A stretch of 10,670 nt of DNA from Mycobacteriaceae bacterium (GCA_019242135.1 JAFAWC010000071.1:1-10670), one strand, 5' to 3'. Shown: positions 1-6,083, counted from the first letter of the stretch. The notes: a model not told the origin generated them from the sequence alone. A program made the numbers and translations.

Positions 1-294
1 GCCTTCGTCGCGCATCTCGGCAAGCCAGGTGAGTTCCTGGTCGAGCTTCTCGAAGTATTCGTCGTCGGTGAAGTACGCCGGCTTGATCCGGAAGAAGTTG
101 GCGAGCGCCGCCATCGTCGCCGCCGACGGATTCGTGCGGTTACCCGAGCGCAGCTGCGACAGATACGGCGCCGACATGGTGATGCCCTCGGCCTTGAGCG
201 CCGCGATCACTTCCGCCGACGTGTGCTGCCCCCGCCCCGGGGGATATACCGTTTCGAACAGCCGGTTCAGCCGGGCCGCGAATGTCTTGCTCAT
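1..294 (-). CDS. espR: EspR nucleoid-associated regulator, N-terminal part (cut by window edge)
   Basis: The 98 residues present begin MSKTFAARLNRLFETVYPPG and include the helix-turn-helix stretch around residues 26-60 (TSAEVIAALKAEGITMSAPY, then LSQLRSGNRTNPS). This is close to M. tuberculosis EspR (Rv3849) as I remember it. The C-terminal dimerisation domain, roughly the last third of a protein of about 132 residues, lies outside the window. EspR is a DNA-binding, nucleoid-associated regulator known for controlling the espACD locus and ESX-1 secretion and for binding many genomic sites. The ATG at 294 is supported by GGAGGT at 301-306, six bases upstream. The gene has a long upstream region rich in TTTGC motifs, which fits autoregulation (inference). 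Identity is firm; targets in this species are unknown. Confidence 0.95.
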   Translation of the reverse strand, partial: MSKTFAARLNRLFETVYPPGRGQHTSAEVIAALKAEGITMSAPYLSQLRSGNRTNPSAATMAALANFFRIKPAYFTDDEYFEKLDQELTWLAEMRDEG

Positions 295-338
295 CGATGG
301 ACCTCCGAGGCTGGAAGAGGGACAGGGGACGCCTTTTA

Positions 339-607
339 TTTGCTGATCATCGTAACTGGTCTTTTGCTCGCAGCCAAGTGCAAACGGAATTATATTTGCG
401 CCGGTGTCGAAAAACGGCAGGTGAAGGGCCCTTGCGAGCCGGAACTTCGAGCGCCTTGGGTAAATCCCAGAAAGCCCTGACAAGCAAATTTCTGTTCCAT
501 GGCTAAAAATCGTCCGGTGCCCGCGGTCTCGTGGTATAAGGACCGTAGATATTTGATCCTGCAAAAAACCGGCAAGCTTCGACACTGTCCTGCAGGTCGC
601 TTTGCTA
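339..607. promoter_or_regulatory. Cluster of seven TTTGC motifs upstream of espR (candidate EspR sites)
   Basis: TTTGC occurs at 339, 363, 395 and 601 on the plus strand and as GCAAA at 380, 484 and 561. Two copies (TTTGCTG at 339-345, TTTGCTA at 601-607) match TTTGC[T/C][G/A], the consensus I recall for M. tuberculosis EspR. The cluster occupies the roughly 300-base gap between espR and the next plausible coding sequence and surrounds the TATAAT. Apart from these motifs and the possible mini-ORF at 605-712, I see no gene, tRNA or repeat between 295 and 736. Confidence 0.4.
389..394 (-). promoter_or_regulatory. Probable -10 element of espR (TATAAT)
   Basis: On the minus strand 394-389 reads TATAAT, a perfect -10 hexamer and rare by chance in such GC-rich DNA. 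Transcription would start near 383, giving a 5' leader of about 88 bases before the espR ATG at 294. No convincing -35 hexamer is visible 16-18 bases upstream. TTTGC motifs at 380-384 and 395-399 flank it directly. Confidence 0.5.
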
Positions 608-712
608 CGGCGCAGGAAGTCTAGCGCCCGACGCCTCCCCGTGGCGCCGCTTTGACGACGACGCCCACAACGAGACCACGACGACGACCACACTGACGAC
701 CACAGCGGCCAC
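605..712 (-). CDS. Possible 35-residue membrane miniprotein or remnant
   Basis: Starting at GTG (712-710) the frame reads MAAVVVSVVVVVVSLWASSS, then a basic tail ending at TAG (607-605): one hydrophobic segment at residues 2-17 and a cytosolic-type tail KRRHGEASGARLPAP. It is in the same frame as the Rv3847-like gene, separated from it only by that gene's TGA and nine codons. M. tuberculosis has a membrane protein gene, Rv3848, at this spot, so this could be a remnant, a tiny real gene, or chance from the GTC-rich low-complexity DNA. No clear Shine-Dalgarno is present. Confidence 0.2.
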   Translation of the reverse strand: MAAVVVSVVVVVVSLWASSSKRRHGEASGARLPAP

Positions 713-736
713 CCACGGACGCCAGGACCATAGCTC

Positions 737-1270
737 TCAAGCCGCAAGCAGCATCGCCAGAATCGCGGTATCGGGATGGCTGATCGGGTCGACCCCCACC
801 CGGCTCACCATCGAGGTGACGGTGCCGTCGGCCTCGGCTTCCACCCATGCCGCGCGGTGCTCGAGCCCGAGATGCGGCAGCCCTGGCAGCAGCACACAAC
901 CAGAAGCGGCGCCGGTGCACTCGGGTAGGGACGGAACCGTCTCCGACGGCGGATGCAGCATCATCAGCGCCGGTGGCGTGTGGTCCGCGAAATAGCCTGG
1001 GGTCAAAGCGGTTTCACCGACAACCGGACCTTCGGCGAGCACCAGTCCGACGGTGCCCGGCTCGGGCTCGTCGGGTAGGTCCTCGCGCACACCGAAAATC
1101 GTTGTGGTCGACAGCAAACCCGGCAACGAGGCCACCCGCACCGCGACGATGAGCAGCTGTGCCCACTCTTTGGTGGAATCGGGCCACCGGCCCGAGACGA
1201 CAAACCCCTTGAGCGAGCCATGGGAATGAAATGGGGCCACCTCAATGGCCCGGCCGGATCCCGTACTCAT
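737..1270 (-). CDS. Conserved mycobacterial hypothetical protein, Rv3847-like
   Basis: Encodes 177 residues beginning MSTGSGRAIEVAPFHSHGSL. Length and position match M. tuberculosis Rv3847, the gene between sodA and Rv3848/espR. No signal peptide, membrane helix or known catalytic motif is visible. The composition suggests a soluble, cytoplasmic mixed alpha/beta protein. The ATG at 1270 is chosen because GGAGG lies at 1279-1283, eight bases upstream. The frame stays open to an ATG at 1372, but that extension (MSCCVPAAGSV) lacks such support. It lies 118 bases downstream of sodX on the same strand. No function can be assigned from sequence. Confidence 0.85.
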   Translation of the reverse strand: MSTGSGRAIEVAPFHSHGSLKGFVVSGRWPDSTKEWAQLLIVAVRVASLPGLLSTTTIFGVREDLPDEPEPGTVGLVLAEGPVVGETALTPGYFADHTPPALMMLHPPSETVPSLPECTGAASGCVLLPGLPHLGLEHRAAWVEAEADGTVTSMVSRVGVDPISHPDTAILAMLLAA

Positions 1271-1388
1271 ATCCGCCGCCTCCGCCCCGCAACGTCTCGC
1301 ACCAGCAATGACACGCCGCTGGGTCGATGAGGTCAGAATGACCGAACCTGCTGCTGGCACGCAACAGGACACGAGTGCTAACGCGCGG

Positions 1389-1799
1389 TTAATCGAACGT
1401 GACAGCGGATCTCACCGGCGCGCGCCGCCGTGCACTTCTCGGACCGCCCGTCCGCCAGTATCGGAAGAGCACCCGGCCCAGCACGACCGCCTCACCGTAG
1501 GTCCGCGAGTCGTCCGTGGCGAGCGAATTGTCTCCCTCGATCCACCAACCGTCTCCGTACGGTCGAATCGCCCGCTTGACGACGAGGAGATCCGGCCGGC
1601 TGCGGAAGCGGGCGATCACCACGTCACCCGACCGCACCCGGCGCACCGGGTAAGCCACCAGCAGGTCACCGTCGACGAGCGTCGGCATCATCGATGACCC
1701 GGAAACTCCGACCGCGTACGCCTGTGCCACGAGCCAGCCGAGCGTGGCGCTGGCGACAGCCGTTCCGGCGACGATCAGCGTCCGGCCCACGATGGTCAC
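1389..1799 (-). CDS. sodX: Nickel-SOD maturation protease, S26 signal-peptidase family
   Basis: A 136-residue membrane-anchored serine protease. An N-terminal hydrophobic helix (about residues 8-30) is followed by SGSSMMPTL, with catalytic Ser36 in the SMxPT box. VVKRAI provides the general-base Lys75, and GDNSLATDDSR at 89-99 is the conserved GD...DSR box of signal peptidases. The family member encoded beside sodN removes the short SodN propeptide so that the nickel hook forms at the new N terminus. The gene is divergent from sodN with 176 bases between the start codons. The GTG at 1799 has no Shine-Dalgarno, but a TAGGTT hexamer lies six bases upstream, so it is probably leaderless. The S26 assignment is firm. 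The SodX role rests on its small size and its neighbour. Confidence 0.9.
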   Translation of the reverse strand: MTIVGRTLIVAGTAVASATLGWLVAQAYAVGVSGSSMMPTLVDGDLLVAYPVRRVRSGDVVIARFRSRPDLLVVKRAIRPYGDGWWIEGDNSLATDDSRTYGEAVVLGRVLFRYWRTGGPRSARRRAPVRSAVTFD

Positions 1800-1805
1800 A
1801 GCCGA

Positions 1806-1811
1806 AACCTA
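1806..1811 (-). promoter_or_regulatory. -10 element for leaderless sodX transcript
   Basis: The minus strand reads TAGGTT at 1811-1806, then six bases, then the GTG start at 1799. This TAnnnT spacing places the transcription start on the G of the start codon. No Shine-Dalgarno precedes the GTG. Confidence 0.6.
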
Positions 1812-1965
1812 ACCCCCCACGACGGCCACGTCCGGCAAGAACTGCCCGTACCGCCCGGGTCTGCGTCGAGCTGTACGCCGTTGTCGGCGTTCCAGGTAAG
1901 GTCGCAAGAGGGAGATCGAGCACGCGGAATGACACCCACACAGCCCTATCAACGTTTGCGATGAC

Positions 1966-1970
1966 GGAGG
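1966..1970 (+). promoter_or_regulatory. sodN ribosome binding site
   Basis: GGAGG lies five bases before the ATG at 1976 and decides between that start and an in-frame ATG at 1961, which would add MTEVQ. The shorter start gives the 15-residue propeptide expected for bacterial NiSODs. A possible -10 (TAAGGT, 1897-1902) lies upstream in the 176-base divergent gap but has no -35 partner. Confidence 0.7.
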
Positions 1971-1975
1971 TTCAA

Positions 1976-2380
1976 ATGAGACTGCCGAGCTTTCTCGCTC
2001 CCCGCCTTACCGCTTCTGCGCACTGCGACTTGCCTTGCGGCGTATATGACCCAGCCCAGGCACGCATCGAGGCCGAGTCGGTCAAGGCCATTGCCGAGAA
2101 GTATCAGGCGAACGAGGACCCCGAGTTCCGTGCCCGTGCGCTGCTTATCAAGGAGCAGCGTTCCGAACTCGTTAAGCACCACCTGTGGGTGCTGTGGACG
2201 GACTATTTCAAGCCGCCGCACTTCGAGAAGTACCCCCAACTGCACCAGCTGGTAAACGAAGCAACGAAGCTCGCCGGCGCCTCCGGCACCAAGGGCTCCG
2301 TCGACCCTCAGGTGGCGCAGCAACTCCTCGACAAGATCGACGAGATCGCCAAGATCTTCTGGGAGACGAAACAGGCCTGA
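1976..2380 (+). CDS. sodN: Nickel-containing superoxide dismutase precursor
   Basis: Encodes 134 residues: a 15-residue propeptide (MRLPSFLAPRLTASA) followed by HCDLPCGVYDPAQARIEAES. His1, Cys2 and Cys6 of the mature protein are the nickel ligands, and Tyr9 lies in the hook. The remaining 119-residue mature chain is the four-helix bundle fold, with the family hallmarks KEQRSELVKHH, LWTDYFKPPHFEKYP, and FWETKQA at the C terminus. It closely resembles Streptomyces SodN as I recall it. The enzyme dismutates superoxide to O2 and H2O2 in the cytosol as a hexamer. Processing after Ala15 is presumably done by the adjacent SodX. The gene occupies the position where M. tuberculosis has the Fe-type sodA. 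I see no obvious nickel-regulator palindrome upstream. Confidence 0.97.
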   Translation: MRLPSFLAPRLTASAHCDLPCGVYDPAQARIEAESVKAIAEKYQANEDPEFRARALLIKEQRSELVKHHLWVLWTDYFKPPHFEKYPQLHQLVNEATKLAGASGTKGSVDPQVAQQLLDKIDEIAKIFWETKQA

Positions 2381-2454
2381 CCCGGCGGTCCGGGGACACG
2401 ACGGTCAATCCTAGAAGACGGTCAACCCTAGAAGGCGCGGCTCACCACCGCGCC
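2381..2454. terminator. Two hairpins after sodN, shared convergent terminator region
   Basis: A five-base-pair stem (CCCGG 2381-2385 / CCGGG 2390-2394, loop CGGT) directly follows the sodN stop. A seven-base-pair perfect stem (GGCGCGG 2434-2440 / CCGCGCC 2448-2454, seven-base loop) follows 40 bases later. Neither has a T-tract, as is common for mycobacterial terminators. The second lies between sodN and the convergent 52-residue gene and could serve both. Confidence 0.45.
2401..2434. repeat. Tandem duplication of a 17-base unit
   Basis: ACGGTCAATCCTAGAAG (2401-2417) is followed immediately by ACGGTCAACCCTAGAAG (2418-2434), with one mismatch in 17. It is non-coding and lies between the two hairpins downstream of sodN. 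Confidence 0.85.
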
Positions 2455-2481
2455 TGAATAGGCCTGAACAGAAGCGTCGCG

Positions 2482-2640
2482 TCAGTACAAGACGATGACG
2501 AGGAGAATGCCCAGTAGAACCACCGCGATCAACGCCGCCCGCAAAGCCGATGTCATCTGGGAACGTGCGTAGACGTGCGACGAGGAGTTCCACTCCGACG
2601 TTGACAGCGCCGGGTTTTTGCGGATCGGATGAGCCGCCAT
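2482..2640 (-). CDS. 52-residue tail-anchored membrane protein, unknown function
   Basis: Begins MAAHPIRKNPALSTSEWNSS and ends with one hydrophobic helix (residues 33-51, ALRAALIAVVLLGILLVIVL). The N-terminal 30 residues are polar, so it is probably anchored by its C terminus with the N terminus in the cytosol. The ATG at 2640 has AGGGGG at 2647-2652, six bases upstream. A TTGTCA-16-TATGAT promoter lies about 80 bases further upstream. The frame stays open to an ATG at 2760, but that start lies upstream of the promoter and has no support. I do not recognise a family. The good translation and transcription signals argue that it is real. Confidence 0.7.
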   Translation of the reverse strand: MAAHPIRKNPALSTSEWNSSSHVYARSQMTSALRAALIAVVLLGILLVIVLY

Positions 2641-2721
2641 CAGAAACCCCCTGCTTGCACTTCGCGTTCTGCTCTTTCTGCTCTCCGTGAGACCTGCCAC
2701 AGAGTTCCCATTGTGGCGGTG

Positions 2722-2749
2722 ATCATAACCGCTCGGCGCTGACTGACAA
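2722..2749 (-). promoter_or_regulatory. Sigma-A-type promoter of the 52-residue gene
   Basis: On the minus strand, TTGTCA (2749-2744) and TATGAT (2727-2722) are separated by 16 bases. Five of six match the -35 consensus and five of six the -10. Transcription would start near 2715, leaving a leader of about 75 bases. Confidence 0.55.
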
Positions 2750-2865
2750 AGCCAAAGCAAACATCGGCGGCTGGGCTATGACAGGCCGAGACAAAGTTAG
2801 CCCTGCAAGACATTTCGCTGAAACGAACCCGGGGTTGTTAATCGGTCGCGCCGCGGGTTGGCAGA

Positions 2866-2964
2866 TTGTCCACAGACTGAAACGGACACGGGGCCAGACG
2901 ACGCGGTCGGCGCCGGTCCGAGGGCCGGCGGGGCTGTGGATGAATCTGTGCAAACTGTGGATAA
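2866..2964. promoter_or_regulatory. Cluster of three DnaA-box-like sites
   Basis: TTGTCCACA at 2866-2874 (plus), TCATCCACA at 2943-2935 (minus) and TTATCCACA at 2964-2956 (minus). All three fit the actinobacterial DnaA-box form with the TCCACA core, and the third is also the perfect E. coli box. They lie in a 402-base gene-free gap (2641-3042), upstream of the Rv3843c-like gene. The rest of the gap holds the promoter of the 52-residue gene and the -10 at 3031. Confidence 0.5.
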
Positions 2965-3030
2965 CCCATGAGTAACGACCGATAGCTGGCGCGAGCCGCG
3001 GACTGCAGGCGCTCCTTCTTCGGTCTTGGT

Positions 3031-3036
3031 TACCCT
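3031..3036 (+). promoter_or_regulatory. -10 element for leaderless Rv3843c-like transcript
   Basis: TACCCT at 3031-3036 is followed by six bases and then the GTG start at 3043. No Shine-Dalgarno is present. The spacing is the same as for sodX, LCP, CPBP and pheA. Confidence 0.6.
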
Positions 3037-3042
3037 GGTGCG

Positions 3043-4080
3043 GTGATCCAGGTGTGCTCCCGGTGCAGCACGCGATGGAACGTGCGCGACCATCAGCGGC
3101 AGTGGTGTCCGCGCTGCCACGGCGCGCTGTTGCCCCCTCACGAGTCCGCGCCCTGGCAGATGCCCTCATTAGGGGCCGGTCCGCCCGCCGCGACTGGTCA
3201 ACACAGTGCACGCCGTCGATCCGGTGCCCTGTTGCCCCCCGGGTATCGCTGGATCGCGGTACGTCCCGGCGCCGCCCCGCCGCGCCGCCGCCAGCGCCGA
3301 CCGCTCGGCCCGACCCCGCGCTATGCGGTCATCCCGCGGTGGGGACTGGTCGACCCTGCGACCCAAGAGTCGCCGACGTCGGCCGAGGGTGTCCGGCGTG
3401 GCCCGTCGCTGTGGGCCGTACGCGCGACGCTGGTGACCACCGTCGTCGCGCTGGGCGCCGCGGCGCTGTTGCACATCGCGCGTTACGCACTGCTCATCGT
3501 CAACCGGGACATACTGCTGAATTCGATCGTCGCCGAAGTGGCAACCTGGGTGCCCGTGGCAGCGAGCGTGGGTGCCATGTTCGCGATTGTCGGCACCGCA
3601 TTCGTCTTGACCGAGTGGCTAATCGCCCGACGGGCCGCAGCATTCGGGCAGATGTCCGCGCCCGACCCGCGACCACTGTGGGCGCTGCGCGCGGGGTGTC
3701 TCGTGCCCCTGGCCAATTGGCTGTGGGCGCCCACGTATGTCGTCGAGCTCGCCACCGTGGAAGGTCGCTATCGGCTCCTGCGGCCCGTGATCTGGGCGTG
3801 GGCGCTGCTGTTCGTGCTCAGCACGCTGGTGTCCACGTTCGCGACCGCGACGAGCTTTCCGAGCGACACCCAGGGCATCGCCAACAACACCGTCAGTTTC
3901 ATCGTCGCCTACCTGATGGCCATGGCGGCGACCGTCGCCGTGGCCCGGCTGGTGTTCGCGTTCGAGCGCACGGGCGTCGAGCGACCCTCGCATCGGTGGG
4001 TCGTGGTCGGCGAGGAGACACAATCCCGCCCCGAATCGTCGGCCGCGGTTGAGCCGGAAGGCCGGGAACCGGCAGCATAG
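3043..4080 (+). CDS. Zinc-ribbon, five-TM membrane protein (DUF4328 type, Rv3843c-like)
   Basis: A 345-residue protein. It opens with a zinc ribbon (Cys5-x2-Cys8 and Cys22-x2-Cys25, within MIQVCSRCSTRW and WCPRCHGALL). A basic, proline-rich linker runs to about residue 120. About five membrane helices follow, at 128-153, 168-193, 213-237, 249-270 and 284-308, and a charged tail. The layout matches M. tuberculosis Rv3843c, which also precedes glpQ1. Its biochemical role is unknown. The cytosolic ribbon suggests a binding or regulatory module. The start at GTG 3043 places the first zinc cysteines at the usual distance and coincides with a leaderless promoter. glpQ1 starts five bases after the stop, so the two are probably co-transcribed. 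Confidence 0.88.
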   Translation: MIQVCSRCSTRWNVRDHQRQWCPRCHGALLPPHESAPWQMPSLGAGPPAATGQHSARRRSGALLPPGYRWIAVRPGAAPPRRRQRRPLGPTPRYAVIPRWGLVDPATQESPTSAEGVRRGPSLWAVRATLVTTVVALGAAALLHIARYALLIVNRDILLNSIVAEVATWVPVAASVGAMFAIVGTAFVLTEWLIARRAAAFGQMSAPDPRPLWALRAGCLVPLANWLWAPTYVVELATVEGRYRLLRPVIWAWALLFVLSTLVSTFATATSFPSDTQGIANNTVSFIVAYLMAMAATVAVARLVFAFERTGVERPSHRWVVVGEETQSRPESSAAVEPEGREPAA

Positions 4081-4085
4081 CTTCT

Positions 4086-4904
4086 ATGACGTCGGGCGGC
4101 GGGGCACACGCCGCGCATCCATTCGTGGTGGCTCACCGGGGTGCATCCGCCGACCGCCCGGAGCACACCCTGGCGGCCTACGAGTTGGCGCTGCAGCAGG
4201 GTGCGGAAGGCGTCGAATGCGACGTGCGACTGACCCGCGACGGGCACCTGGTGTGCGTACACGACCGCCGGGTGGATCGCACATCGACCGGCGCTGGGCT
4301 GGTCAGCGAGATGACGCTGGCACAGCTGCGGGCGTTCGACTATGGCGCGTGGCACGACAGCTGGCGAGCCGACGGGACGGTCGGCGACACCGGATTGCTG
4401 ACTCTGGAGGCGCTGGTCCGGTTGGTCCTCGACTGGCGACGGCCGGTGAAGATCTTCATCGAGACCAAACACCCGGTGCGATACGGGTCACTGGTCGAGA
4501 GCAAGGTGCTGGCGCTGCTGCACCGCTTCGGTGTCGCCTCGCCCGCGTCGGCGGATCGGTCCCGAGCGGTGGTGATGTCGTTCTCGGCGGCCGCGGTGTG
4601 GCGGATCAGGCGCGCGGCGCCGATGCTGCCGACCGTGCTGCTCGGCGACACATCGCGCTACCTGGGGGGTAGCGCCGCGACCACGGTCGGCGCTACCGCG
4701 GTCGGGCCGTCGATTCAGACACTGCGCGAGCATCCCGAGCTTGTCGATCGCGCCGCGGCGCAGGGCCGGGCCACGTACTGCTGGACGGTCGACGAGCAGA
4801 CCGACATCGAGTACTGCCGCGACCTCGGGGTCGCGTGGATCGCCACCAACCATCCCGGCCCGGCCAAGCGGTGGCTCAGCAGCGCTCGCGCGAAGAGCTT
4901 CTGA
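4086..4904 (+). CDS. glpQ1: Glycerophosphodiester phosphodiesterase GlpQ1
   Basis: A 272-residue TIM-barrel GDPD enzyme without a signal peptide, so cytosolic. It hydrolyses glycerophosphodiesters to glycerol-3-phosphate and an alcohol. The GDPD signature is complete: HRG at 17-19, PEHT at 25-28, the metal ligands in VECDVRL (Glu44, Asp46), VHD at 58-60 with catalytic His59, and FIETKHP with Glu126 and Lys128. It matches M. tuberculosis Rv3842c along its length as I recall it. Its stop codon is only three bases from the stop of the convergent LCP gene. In M. tuberculosis bfrB lies at this junction; here it is absent. No Shine-Dalgarno is evident before ATG 4086, which suggests translation coupled to the upstream gene. 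Confidence 0.93.
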   Translation: MTSGGGAHAAHPFVVAHRGASADRPEHTLAAYELALQQGAEGVECDVRLTRDGHLVCVHDRRVDRTSTGAGLVSEMTLAQLRAFDYGAWHDSWRADGTVGDTGLLTLEALVRLVLDWRRPVKIFIETKHPVRYGSLVESKVLALLHRFGVASPASADRSRAVVMSFSAAAVWRIRRAAPMLPTVLLGDTSRYLGGSAATTVGATAVGPSIQTLREHPELVDRAAAQGRATYCWTVDEQTDIEYCRDLGVAWIATNHPGPAKRWLSSARAKSF

Positions 4905-4907
4905 CCC

Positions 4908-6077
4908 TCAACCGCCTGGTTCTGATTGCAACACATCTGCGGGCACCGGCTGGTCCGCCGAGATGGCCGCGAACAGCCGAGACGCGGCCTCGCTGTTCCA
5001 CTGCACGACATCGCCGACTGCATTGACGGCGAAACCCCCGATCGGGACTGTGGTGGTCACAGGCGATCCGTGCAGTGCCCACGCCAGCCGAACCAGGTCC
5101 CACACGTGCGCACCCGAGTCCACGGTCATCGCGTTGGTCACCGAAGTCTTCACAGACCACCACCGAAACGGGTTCAGCCACACCGCCGGGCTGGCAGCGC
5201 GGTGCAGCAGCGCGGACAGAAACTCTCGTTGATTGATCATCCGGTCGAGGTCGGCGCGCGGCGTGGCACGGGACCGGACATACCCGAGAGCGTTGCGACC
5301 GTCGAGTTTCTGGCACCCGGCGGGCAGGTCGATGCCGGCCAGCGGATCGTTGATGGGCTGCGCCGGGCACAAGGTGACGCCGCCGACCGCGTCCACGACC
5401 GCGGCGAACCCGGCGAAACCGATCTCTCCGTAGTGATCCACCCGAATGCCCGTGGCTTGCTCGACCGTGTGCACCAGCAACTGTGGGCCGCCGATCGCGA
5501 ACGCCGAGTTGATCTTGTCCTGCCCATTGCCCGGGATGGTCACCAACGAGTCGCGGGGGATCGATACGACCGTGGGCGCCACATCGGAGATCAGGCTGGG
5601 GATGTGGATGAGCATGATGGTGTCGGTGCGGCCGTTGCCGACGTCGCCGCCCGTCGCCAGCGCGGCCTGCTGCTCCGGCGATAGATCGCTGCGGCTGTCC
5701 GAGCCGACGAGCAGCCACGTGGTGCCGTGGCCCGGCGCGGGCCGTCCGGGATAGTCCGAAAGGACCGGAGCGCGGTGCAGCGAACGGTCGACCCAGACCC
5801 CGAGACCGATGACCGTGAGCAGCCCTGCGATGAGAATAAGGCTGACCCAGCGGCCCCAGCGCCGGCGGCGGTGGGGCTTGCCGCCACGTCCAGACCGTGT
5901 CGGCTTCGGTGGCGGCGGGGGCCGATATCCCGGCGGCGGGAGCCGATAGTCCGGTGGCGGCGGGGGCCGATAGTCCGGTGGCGGCGGGGGCCGATGGCCC
6001 GGCGGCGACGGTCGATACCCGGGGTTGCGACGGATGACCTGCGACGGCTCCGACCGTGGCGGCCAGTCGTCAGTCAC
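4908..6077 (-). CDS. LytR-CpsA-Psr (LCP) family cell-wall ligase with Pro-rich N terminus
   Basis: A 389-residue type II membrane protein. Residues 1-58 are a cytosolic proline/tyrosine-rich segment with repeated PPPPPDYR. RRRR precedes one membrane helix at about 77-97, and the LCP domain (about 120-292) lies outside. LCP landmarks are WLLVGSDSRSD, RTDTIMLIH (150-158), SIPRDS, KINSAFAIGG, VDAVGGV, and LGYVRSRATPRADLDRMINQ carrying the catalytic-type arginines. LCP enzymes transfer arabinogalactan and similar polymers from a polyprenyl carrier to peptidoglycan. No C-terminal LytR_C domain is present. It is positioned like M. tuberculosis Rv3840, which I recall as much shorter (about 137 residues). 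The GTG at 6077 has TAGATT six bases upstream and no close Shine-Dalgarno, so it may be leaderless although it lies only 17 bases after the CPBP gene. Confidence 0.92.
   Translation of the reverse strand: MTDDWPPRSEPSQVIRRNPGYRPSPPGHRPPPPPDYRPPPPPDYRLPPPGYRPPPPPKPTRSGRGGKPHRRRRWGRWVSLILIAGLLTVIGLGVWVDRSLHRAPVLSDYPGRPAPGHGTTWLLVGSDSRSDLSPEQQAALATGGDVGNGRTDTIMLIHIPSLISDVAPTVVSIPRDSLVTIPGNGQDKINSAFAIGGPQLLVHTVEQATGIRVDHYGEIGFAGFAAVVDAVGGVTLCPAQPINDPLAGIDLPAGCQKLDGRNALGYVRSRATPRADLDRMINQREFLSALLHRAASPAVWLNPFRWWSVKTSVTNAMTVDSGAHVWDLVRLAWALHGSPVTTTVPIGGFAVNAVGDVVQWNSEAASRLFAAISADQPVPADVLQSEPGG
5942..5989. repeat. Two perfect 24-base tandem units encoding the PPPPPDYR repeat
   Basis: 5942-5965 and 5966-5989 are identical 24-base units. 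Partial, diverged copies flank them on both sides (about 5920-5941 and 5990-6009). On the minus strand each unit encodes eight residues of the LCP protein's proline-rich N terminus. Confidence 0.9.
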
Positions 6078-6083
6078 CCGAAC

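Noticed and set aside
405..520. Possible tRNA or small RNA in the espR upstream region
   Set aside because: No TTCGA arm paired with an acceptor stem and no cloverleaf could be drawn.
1271..1372. N-terminal extension of the Rv3847-like gene to ATG 1372
   Set aside because: Family length of 177 residues and GGAGG at 1279-1283 favour ATG 1270.
1694..1975. N-terminal extension of sodN to 1694
   Set aside because: The extension is basic low-complexity sequence overlapping sodX. The GGAGG at 1966-1970 and the normal propeptide length fix the start at 1976.
1800..1975. Nur- or Fur-like palindrome in the sodX-sodN gap
   Set aside because: Only a short AACGTT palindrome near 1951-1956 was seen; nothing resembles a known nickel-regulator box.
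3054..4052. Alternative plus-strand frame within the zinc-ribbon membrane gene
   Set aside because: Arg/Pro-rich shadow; the 3043 frame has a zinc ribbon and membrane helices.
4926..5684. 252-codon plus-strand frame opposite LCP
   Set aside because: Shadow of the LCP domain; no start signals and no recognised protein features.
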